Shown: in pieces, positions 50,951 through 61,106 of the stretch
Layout: the number at the start of each line of letters is the position of its first letter
Numbering within the stretch: the stretch's first letter is position 1
Assembly (NCBI GenBank): GCA_964035795.1
Contig: OZ038323.1
Span: forward strand, 6,062,217-6,126,216
Length of the DNA: 64,000 bases
Source: Pterobdella sp. o SKG-2022
Taxonomy: Eukaryota > Annelida > Clitellata > Hirudinida > Piscicolidae
Direction: 5' to 3'
Position numbers and translations under genes: made by a program
Notes under the pieces: generated by a model
Told to the model about the DNA's origin: nothing
Database searches by the model: none
The model's input: only the letters and a program-made list of their open reading frames with translations

Positions 50951-53900
50951 ATGACTCACGCAGAAACAATGTCGACATACACAGACAAGCAGACAGAGGT
51001 GCAAACATACCTACAAAAACATAAAGTTATCGACCTCATCAACGACCTCACAACCATGCTGGTCTTCTATCGTCCAGGTTGTATTTTGGTTTTAAAAAAA
51101 TTGGAACATTCAAGGTGTTTAATTAACTTTTTTAACAATTAATAAACGTTCTGGTGGGATTTTAAACTCCATTCAAAATATTGATACAGTATTTCAAACT
51201 GATATTTTTTTTTCTCTTTCAGCAACCTACAAAAGTCAAACATATCAAAATTTTTTAGATAATTGTTGATGGAAAACTTGAAATGGTGCTATTAGTCAGG
51301 TTTAATCAAGGATAGATTTCAAAGACAAACCATTTCTTAACAAAACACAAAAAGGGATAAAAAAAATAATATGGTGAGAGAGAAAAGGCACGTTTTTCAC
51401 TCATATAAAGAAAATACGGAGCAGAAGCTAGTTCTGCGATCAACAGAAAAAAAATAGTTAAAGAATCCAATTTAGTGACCGGGATATGGGACTAGTTTTG
51501 ACAGAAAAAAGATTAAGAAGAAATTTATATGAGAAATGAAGTTTGACCGGAGTCTTTGAAACGATCTGCTCAGAAGTCTGGGAAAGATGGAATTAAGATT
51601 TTATAAGCATTGGAGAAATCATTTTTAGAAAAATCTTGTTTCTGTAATTTTAACAAAATTGAAATATGGTGACAAGATCATATAAAATGGCTACGACAAA
51701 ATTGGGGCTTTAAAGATAAATTAATACTTCGAAATGGATAATCTAAGTATCATGAACACCAATTAGGTTGATATAATGAATTAATAAATTAATTATTTGA
51801 ATTTACTCATATTTAAGCTAAACTTTTCACTAATCCACCAGAAAACCCACAAGAGTTTATTCTTGAAAAACTTAAAGATCTTCAAGAAGAAAGGTATTGT
51901 ATATATATTGCATTAAATATAATCTATGTAATCAATGTAAAAGTTCTCAAAACTAGCTAACAGTTCAATTAGTCCAGAAAAGTTTTTGACTCAAAAAAGA
52001 GGAAAAAAACAAATAAAATACATCTAATATCGTTATAACAAAAGCGGTGAAGAGTAAAAAATTTGAATTGGAAAGTTTAGAAAAATTAAAAAGTAAAGAT
52101 AGACGCTGTTTCATACGAAAAATGAAATCAATTGTTGAAAAAAAAACATAGGTAGTCCTGAAATCCACATCAATTATGAAAATTGATTTTATTAACAACA
52201 ACCTTATTAAAATATTGACTGCGGCTATAAGAAACTTCAGAAAAAAGAAAGAAGAAACTAGAATCAAGAACTCAAACAAAAAAGTAATTATATGCCAAAA
52301 CTAGCACTAAAATTTTATACTAGTTTCATTCTGAGTTTAACAGTTGATAACAACGCTTTCATTTGAACAACTTAATATTCCATCAAACATACCAATAGAT
52401 GAAGAGCACCTTGCAATACAATTTAAAAATAAGAAGGACATGATTGAAACAACATCTATGTAAAACAACTCAAAACTGCATTTTTGAATTAACAAAAAAC
52501 TAAATGATACGGAGAATAATCAGATATGAACTAAATATGTCTTAAATTGAAATTTTATTTTCTTGTATAGTTTTTTGAAGAAACCGTATGTTATTTTAGT
52601 AATTTGAATTTTAAATAATTTCTTCAAAAAATGAACAATTTTTAAAAAAAGCACGTTTATTCAAAAAATAAGCTAAAATTTTCTATAAGTAGAACCTTCA
52701 TTAGCGAAATATTGAAAAAAAACACGATATTGTTATAAAGTATATAAAAATTATATTGATGTTTATAATGAAGAGTATTAGAAAAGAGAGTTGCAATGCG
52801 AGCACACAACATATACCAAGTTTCTATATTATAGATAGCCATCTAAATGCTTCGTGTACAAATAAATATGTAATTTAATGGCATTCAATCGTGTATGAAT
52901 TTTTTATTTTATATGTAATATATCATTCATACATTTTATTCTATTATATTCCAACGAATAATGATAGTTTTACTTATCAAAAATTTTAGCTAATATCTTG
53001 AATAAACGTGTTTTTTGAAAAAATTTCTCATATTTTGAAAAAATTATATGAAATTCAATTATCTATCATACCATTAAAATGTGTTTATGTGATGTTAAAA
53101 GTCATCCCTAATAAAAATTAGAAAAAGGCATCCACTCTGAAAAGGCTAGATTAACAGTTTTGAATTTATTATTTTAACATATAAATCATATTAGTAAAAG
53201 TTAAAATGGAAAACGCATTTTATCAAAGAGTGGTAAAAAACAAAATCTTAACGCCAGAACTGATACGACTCACTGAGCTTGTGAGGAATGGATAAAAATG
53301 CACTACATACCTACCTTGACGCTAATAAATGTGAACTAATAAGCTAAATTTATTTAAAATGAAAGTTTCAGAGATGGCTCATTTGAACTCCATCAAATTG
53401 AGAAAAAAAGAAAATTATTTGAATTTTTCCGCCATAAAATTATTGTAAATTCACTATGATTAGTTTTATTTATTTAACCATCATTTTGTTCAGCCTTTCA
53501 ATGGTTTTCTCAGAGATGAATATGTATTTAAGATAGAAAAGTTAAATGCTTCAACCTATAGAACACTGTCACTGTTCGACAAAGGAAACTTCGATTGCAT
53601 GTTCCAAGTACTGGATCCTAACAACTTCGGCGTCATTAAGAAAAGCAGCTGCATTTCAAGTTTGTTCTAATAGATCATTTTTTGAAAATTATATTCAAGT
53701 TTAAAGTTTAATAAAGATCATTAGTGGAAAGGGTCGACTGTAATGCGAGCAATCTTCATAACACTCCAAAATTTTCCATTATAGATAGCCATCTACATGT
53801 TTCGTATAAAAATAAATATTTAATTTACTGATATCTACTTAAAACCGTGTGACTAAACTTGTAACAGAGTTTTGAATGTTTGGATAAATTTAAATTTATA

Positions 53901-54420
53901 AAACTCGTATAGAAAGAAATATTTTGTGTTTTTCAAATAATCTGAGAACCTTTTAAAGTGATGCATATAGAACGTGAAGCTTGGAGCATTATTTGCTTCA
54001 ATAAACTAGGGCCATCTGTTTCATGCATATATGCCTGCTCAACTTTTAAATTACCTAAATAGCTATTACTTATCTATCAAACCTTTTTAAGAACAATAGA
54101 AATGCTCATTTGGGCGATTCATGGTTTAATAATGTGTTTTGTTATAATCATTGTTTAGCGAGCGTTTGTAGCGAGATGATATGAAGCTTTATCTAATCGC
54201 CACATTTACTTGATTTTTAGCCTTAGAGCTCTTTGGTGTTGAAATACCAGAAGAGCTGGAAAAAAATGTCAACAGGAAACAGTTCATGAACATTTTGTAA
54301 GTTTTAGAGTCTTCTAAAAGCAATCCAACTAAATTTATATTTTATTTCAGAGAATTACACTTCGAGAAAAACCACAAAAAGTATTTCCACACACAAACAC
54401 CGGGTTCTTTAGTTGAGTAA
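50951..54420 (+). CDS. EFCAB10: EFCAB10-like EF-hand domain protein
   Basis: Five exons in phase: 50951-51077, 51818-51893, 53514-53659, 54221-54296 and 54351-54420 (stop TAA), giving 164 residues. The N-terminal part reads VQTYLQKHKVIDLINDLTTM then LVFYRP, a dimerisation-type helix (RIIa-like) as in EFCAB10. Then follow ENPQEFILEKLKDL and a degenerate EF-hand-like region, FQVLDPNNFGVIKKSS and LELFGVEIPEELEKNVNRKQ. The loop DPNNFG lacks a full set of Ca-binding acidic residues, so calcium binding is doubtful. EFCAB10 is a short protein of poorly known role, expressed with ciliary genes. Third-exon start: the acceptor at 53511-53513 fits the phase; the CAG at 53491-53493 does not. Confidence 0.85.
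52788..52900 (+). repeat. Dispersed repeat, copy A
   Basis: Shares tgcgagca and attatagatagccatcta plus the following 35 bp with 53733-53855, same orientation. Both copies lie in the EFCAB10 intron 51894-53513 and the next one. Confidence 0.6.
53733..53855 (+). repeat. Dispersed repeat, copy B
   Basis: Partner of 52788-52900, about 950 bp downstream. The copies differ by scattered substitutions, so they are old. The ends are approximate. Confidence 0.6.
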
Positions 54421-55303
54421 TATGAAGACATTGTAGCTTTTACAATAAGCTTGGCTTAATATAATAAATTTCTTGTAAATTAACTAAGTTTTATATTTTT
54501 CAACTTAATGTTTCACAAATAACCAAAAATTTTCATCTAAAAGAAATAAACACAAAAATGGTTGAAATTTAATTTTAAAGTGTGCATATAACAAATTGAA
54601 CTTAAATACTGAATCAAACATAAGCTAAAACACTGCATGAGTGATAAATCATTTTAATAGGTAAGGGATACTTCCAGCAATTATAGATATTATATGACAA
54701 CTCTAAGAAATGATTGAGCATTTTACTATAAAAAAATATAGGTCGATTTGAAAGCATATTTAAGACATTTGTGTTCTCAAATTTGAAAAGCATGGCAAAT
54801 GCTTTAATCAATACTCTTGGGCAGTTCAGCATGGAAAAAATTACTAAAAGAATTCTTGAAGATGAAATTAAGAAACAAGCATTCGTTATTTTTAACTTTA
54901 TGAGGATTAAATATCCCGTCTCTACAATTTTTTGGCATGCTTCAATTATAGAAGCCCTCACTTCCAAATGACACCTTCACAGAACCTAACAAAACCATCC
55001 CTGTCCCATCCAAGAAGCGACCATGGTACGCTTTCAAAACCTACCAGAAATTTTACTGAAGCTTTGTGGTACTAAGGGTGTTGACCACCGATAATGACAA
55101 GTACCAGTCACAACTTGAGTCTGGAGGGCATATCTCACACTCAGTGAATTTCAACAAACTTTGAAAATAGTGTTTTTGATGTTTAAAAAAAATGATAACT
55201 AGCACCTAACTTCATCACTCGATGTAGACCCTGGTTGTAGTTTTAATCCGGCATTTATTTAGCAATTTTTAATAATAAAATTGATAATAACTAAAAAAAA
55301 TCG
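54421..55303. other. Convergent intergenic region with a coding-like segment
   Basis: Between the EFCAB10 stop and the TTC4 stop, which face each other. Most is AT-rich. The segment 54971-55159 is less AT-rich and reads forward in a protein-like frame (KRPWYAFKTYQKFY, TGA, then VLRVLTTDNDKYQSQLESGG). It is preceded by an acceptor-like ttatag. Its owner is unknown. Confidence 0.35.
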
Positions 55304-58300
55304 TCATTTTTGAAGCAAATCGAAAATATTGCAATTTTCTCTGAGAAAGATCTCTTCGGTCGTTGAGTTTTTGATGAGGATGAAAAAGGCAAGTGAGCTG
55401 CTAAACAGAAGAAACCTGTAAAAGTTAATAACATCTAAATCAATTATAAACACTATTATTAAAAATATAACATAAGTGATTATTAGCAGTCCATCATCCA
55501 TATAAGTACCAGATTTGCTATGTAATAACCTTCCCGACAAAACTCGAGAGCACTAATAGATAGCTAAAATAGAAATAACCATTATTAACCATATTTCACA
55601 AAATCCGAAAAATTAAATGCAGTAATGTCTCAAGGTACAATCACCACCATCACCATCCTCTTCATTAAAAGCACCCTCCCCACTACCAATACCACTACCC
55701 TGCTCCTTTCCACTACCACCATTACTACCATGTTTACTTAGTTATTTCTTTTTTCATAGCTCATGCTCCTTAATAAAGACAAAATTGAAAACAACGATGG
55801 GTACTCACGATGGGGAAGTAAGAGCCTGCAATAGAGTGGAGTGAAGAGGTATGGCGTGGTAGTGTGAAAGGCCGTTTGATAGTCTCTCTTCGTGGTATAT
55901 CTGTGCGGGTGCAAATAACGATGTTAAAAGAAAATTGCATTTTTATCGATCGGTTAATGAGAATTGAAATAATTGGAAATTAACACAAAAATTATAAAAG
56001 ATGAATTTATAAGGTGAGGTGGGTGGTAGAAGATGATGATGGAAGGATGAGGTAGGAGATAGAACACTGAAATGCAACCGACATTGACGTTGTCAGGGGT
56101 GTATTGTCGCTTGAGGTCCCACTCTGGAGGTGTCTGCCACATCACTTCCAGGTGCTCTGCAAAGCTGCATGTAACAATGATAGTGATGATAAAAAGGATT
56201 ACTAGAAAAGTATAACAAAGATTTTTGAAAACTAAGCATGAAAGTTAGTCAAAAAATAAAAAAATAAGAAAACATGTAAAAAAAAATAAGCCTCATAAAA
56301 AAATAATAAATACAAACAGCATTAAAAATTGTATTATGATAGAGATTGATGATAAAAGAAGAGCTGACGTTGATAGTTCGTGAAATGCCTGGATGAAGTC
56401 TGAGTTTGAGTGTTCAGGGTAGATAAAGAACACAGGCCACTGCAAGCTCAAGTCTGCAGTTCAACAATTAATTATGTATGTGAATCTAAGACTTAATCAT
56501 TTACTTAATTATGTATACGCCACACTAAGGTATAAATAATTGATTGATTATATATGTATGCATGTGATTCAACCATCACTCAACTCAAACTGAAGTGTCA
56601 CCTTCCTTACCACCCTTATCATCCCTTTAAATGCTAGCATGAGATGGATGACTTCGATATTGAACCCCAACAACATCAACAAACCCCCACCGATACAAGC
56701 ATACAAGCAACAAAACACCTGTGTTCAACTGCACTGTAGCACCGTGGGTTTGTATACTCACCAGCAGCACCCAGACATCATCCTCATCGCCAACCTCCCT
56801 ATCGCCATCTTTTAAAGCTTGTCTGAAACGTTTCATGTCGAACTTTATGTCTCTTTTCTGTGGTGTGGAGTTCAATGAAATGCATTACCATCATAACTGA
56901 AGCCTTGGAATAAATGGTAACTATAATAAAATAATGAGCGTAACAGAGTTTTCCCGCGTTAGTGGGTTCAGATGTAATAAAAACCGGCAAATCTTATTTA
57001 ACGTTGAGCGTCAATGAAGCAAAAAAAAAACGGGCTATTAATCTAATGCTTCAAGGTCAGTAAAGTGAGTGATCAACTCAAAACACGAGACAGGTATATT
57101 GAGATTGATTCAAAAGTTGTAATCCAACACAGTTACAACAACACAATACACCTTGTGATAAATGATGAATGAAATAAAAAAAATAAATGAATGATAAAAA
57201 CAATGAAAATTAATTTGAATTCACAGATCTTGAATTAATTCATAAAAAGCTATGACGTACCTTAATGGCGTTGACAATAGCCATTTTAGCTTCCTTCTCT
57301 TTCTTGATCGTCTGATTCTTCTTTCTATCATCTCTTTCTTTCTTTTTCTTAAAATTAATTTAATGAATTAATTAACAAAGCAATTTAAATAAAATAAATT
57401 AAACAAAAAGGAATAAGAGGCAGGGCATAATTTCACAATGGTGTGAGGTGCACCTGATATGAAGTAAATAAGAAAAAATTTTGATAATAATTATTATTAT
57501 TTTTATTATTGAATCATTGATTCCTATCAAACAATTAATCTTCATCATTGAACTAGTATCAAATTAAACAAGAACAACCAAGTTTCAGTTTTGTGATAAT
57601 GCAAGGTAAAACTACACACAATTGAGTCCTTCAAGCTATAATCATCATTAGACAAATGCTATATTATTATCAAACAGCCACTAAATAGATGCTACTCCCA
57701 GATCAAATATTTATTAAAGATATAATATCATTCTATGAAACTCATTAAGTAGATAATACCATACTATCAAACACTCCTTAAACAGTTGCAAGCTAATATC
57801 ACCCACAAGATTCATCAAAGCTTTCCTCCTTGACTCCAGCACATCTGTGTCCTCAGGATGTTTCTGTCATGTGTTCATAATGGGATAAATAATGGATTAT
57901 GTGTATATAGAAGCACTTTAGTAAATGATTAATAATGATAGTTTTCAAGTAGATAGAAGCCCTTCAAAACACAAGAAAGATCATGGTTTGGTTTATACCC
58001 ATGTTTCGTCAGCAAAAGGTGGGACAAAAAGTATAATATTAATGAAAAACGAAATTTATTCATTATTTAATCGACCAAGCAATAAGTTGAACATAATATT
58101 ATTTTTCTCAATCTTGTTATAAAAACGTCTCTGCAGACATGACTTGATGTAAGCTGAACTCGAGGGAAACTTTATGGCAAAGTAATAGACTTCAAAGCAC
58201 ATATTCAACATAGTGTTTAAAAAAAACATATAAAGGCCATGAAGGCGTCACTCACACTGAGTGCCTTGTCACACCACTGCAACACCTCGTGGTACTTCTC

Positions 58301-60398
58301 TAACTTCATGTTGCTGTCGATCACTGCCGTCATGGTGATGATGGAAACAACAATAAGAATAATAATGAATTATTATGATTATTAATGGCGACAATGGAGA
58401 TAGAAATGATAAAAATAACAGAATTAAAAATGAGAGAAAAAGAAGCTTATATAAATGATTAAATTATAATAAAAAAATTTGAAGCTAAAAAACTTGAACA
58501 AAAATTGCAACTGTTAGTAGCACCTCTGCTCCAGGCTTTCTTGTGCAAAGGCTTGTACTTGAGGGCTTCAATGCAGTCCAATATGCTGCTTCTGTAGTTG
58601 CCTTTGAGATGAGTGTCAATGAGAAATTAGGATGTGTTTCGTTTTCATATTGTTTAAATTTTTTAAACATTAAAAAAATAAATAAACAACAAATAGACTG
58701 ATAACAGAACAAACAATGAACCAGACAAACTAAATAACAAACACACATACCGATGTGGTAGTGAGCTGCTGCTCTGTTTGTGTATAAAATACACATAAGA
58801 TTGGTGTCTGTGGGCTTGCATTCCAGGCCTGCCGTGTAGTTGTCTATGGCCCACCTACCAATTTCAGTATTCTTTACATCAACTTTATTATCATCATTTT
58901 ATCACAGTCATCATCATCAAAACAACTATTATAATTATTATCCCACCACAATCATTTTGATCGAAAATTTCGGGTTAGCATTGCATACAAAATAGAATGT
59001 AAGTTGAAATACAATAAGGCATGCTTGAGATAAGAAGCGATGGAATACTATCCACATAGGTATCTTCACCTGTACTTTTTCCTCCCAAAGTTTTTATTCC
59101 CATCGTCTTTATATGATAATGCATTTTCTGAAAAAAGTAAAACGAATTAAAGTTATTGGTGAATAAATTTAAAAATTCAAAATGGTCATCTGAAAATCAA
59201 CTGGGAACCCAATAAACCAAATAAATAATAAACGATAATAATAATAATAATAATAAGAAACCATAATAATATTTCAAATCACTTATTTATACCATTTAAT
59301 ACTAAAAGAATTGTTTAACTAATTCATATTTATTTTCATCAAATTTAATGGCTTCACATTCAACATCACCAGCTTGAGAATTTAAGCATGCCTTACATTC
59401 AAAGTTTATGGAATTTTACTTTTTAGGCCATTACAATGTTTGTGAACCCAGTGGTTACATAGAGAAAAGTATAGAGCTGATGCCAACACCTTTGAAACTT
59501 ACTCCATAAATGTAAGCATGACTAATAGTAACAATACACCAAGCTTCTTCAAAGACCACCTAACAACCTTTCTTGGAACTCTAGTGAAACAAAGGCAAAG
59601 TACATTTTTTTCATTGCCAAGTTACCTCTCTTGTAACTGTCAAGCTAGAAAAATAGCATCAATGGTACCTTTAATGGACAAAAATTTAAATTTCATTGTT
59701 TCGTAATTTCTGCTCCATTAACCGATTAAGTATTCCAAAAGTTTCAGTATTCTATAGTTCTCTTTGTCACCTCACCCTTCTTCATGGAGAATTTATAAAC
59801 CATGCTAATATCTCAGACATATGCTATTTCATTTTCACTCATGACCTGTTAGAATAGCTGTGTCAAACTCCTAAGCCCAGAAGCTCAAAAAATTTCAGCC
59901 ACAATGTCATAAGAATCAGATGTTTTTCAATCACTTAATTTAACCAAAACTCTCCACAGTCTTAATAAGCTTCTCAAAACTAATCGATTGACTTTTTTTT
60001 CAAGTGTTTACCTATAAACCATTTTAATAATAAGCAAAAAAAAATAGCTCACCATCCTTATCATCAGACTGGTACTTGAGAGCTTGAAGAGCTTCTGCAG
60101 CTTGAGACAATGGCTTTGTCTCATCAATTTCAGTCATAAAAACAGGGTGTTGTTTCATCTCCTGTATTTTGTATTATTGCATTTTTTTCAACCAAAAATA
60201 GATGTATACGTAGAAAAAATTCAATTTGATGAAAGATAAATTGTAGCTAAAAATACTAACTTCGGCAATTTCATCAACAGTTTTATTGTCAAAATTGAAA
60301 GAACGAGGTTTATTTTTTGACTCTTCAATTTTTTGTCTAAGAAATTTCTCTAAATCTGTATCCAACTTTTCCACCAAGCTTTTTTTTATATCAGTCAT
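55304..60398 (-). CDS. TTC4: TTC4 (tetratricopeptide co-chaperone)
   Basis: Thirteen exons in phase: 60398-60261, 60161-60053, 59127-59070, 58854-58751, 58601-58524, 58323-58256, 57863-57807, 57347-57261, 56857-56762, 56439-56369, 56164-56083, 55900-55809 and 55415-55304, giving 383 residues against 387 in human. The TPR region includes SYKDDGNKNFGRKKY, AIDNYTAGLECKP, LYTNRAAAHYHIGNYRSSIL, ALKYKPLHKKAWSR and VLQWCDKAL. A charged helix follows (KKKERDDRKKNQTIKKEKEA). The conserved C-terminal domain shows WPVFFIYPEHSNSDFIQAFH, QTPPEWDLKRQYTPDN and STLLQAL. TTC4/Cns1 binds Hsp90 and Hsp70 through the TPRs. The 56083 donor (AAT|GTCGGT) was chosen over 56079 because only it keeps phase with the 55900 exon. 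The start ATG directly follows an AG. Confidence 0.92.
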
Positions 60399-61106
60399 CT
60401 TTTAAAATATTTACAAATTGTTTTATTTAATAGAAATTTAAATCCACGCAATTTATCTTTATTATCGCATATAATAAAAATGTGGACAGTTTGAAATTTT
60501 TTTTGTTTTTAATATAATTATAATAAATGTTATTTGCTTTGTTTTCCAAAATGAAAAAATTTTTTATATTCGAAATTATTTGAAAAATTTATTTTATTTA
60601 CTTTTATTGTTTTGTATTATTTCGACAAAACACCTTTATTAAAATAATTTGAATTAATACGCTCTAAAAAACAGAAAAACAGTGAGTAATTTATAACACT
60701 TTTGTTCAACAGTTTGTATTTTTTTCATGAAGTTCTTTCTCTTTAGAAACTTTTCAGCCATTAAAATTCATTTTTTATACGCCTTTGATAAATATTTTAA
60801 TATAGAAATATTAGTGAAAATTCTAGATCAAACTTTTTTATATTCTAATATCTGTTTTATTTTTTTTATTAATTTTTGTTTATATTTTCATATAATTTTG
60901 GGAGCTGAGTGAAATTTTCTTAGGCAAACTTGAAAAATTTTCAATATTATAATAACAGAAATATAGTAAAAATTATATGATAAATATTTTTATTAAAATC
61001 ATAATCTCCAAACAATTTTTTCATATATTAACAAAGAAAAGTTTGAAAGGTAAGTTAAGAAATAAGGATAATTTTTTTGAAATTAAAATTTTGCATATCA
61101 TTTCAG
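60399..61106. promoter_or_regulatory. Divergent intergenic region, TTC4 / PACSIN
   Basis: About 700 bp of very AT-rich DNA between opposite start codons, so the two genes may share a promoter. The PACSIN ATG is immediately preceded by the acceptor-like catttcag, so its true first exon may be an untranslated one further left. No defined factor site was recognised. Confidence 0.4.

Noticed and set aside
53494..53513. Earlier acceptor for the third EFCAB10 exon
   Set aside because: Using the CAG at 53491-53493 puts the exon out of phase with the preceding donor and runs into a stop; the CAG at 53511-53513 fits.
54614..54971. Opposite-strand open frames of 117 and 66 codons between EFCAB10 and TTC4
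   Set aside because: No recognisable motif, AT-rich codon content and no splice partner; TTC4 clearly ends at 55304.
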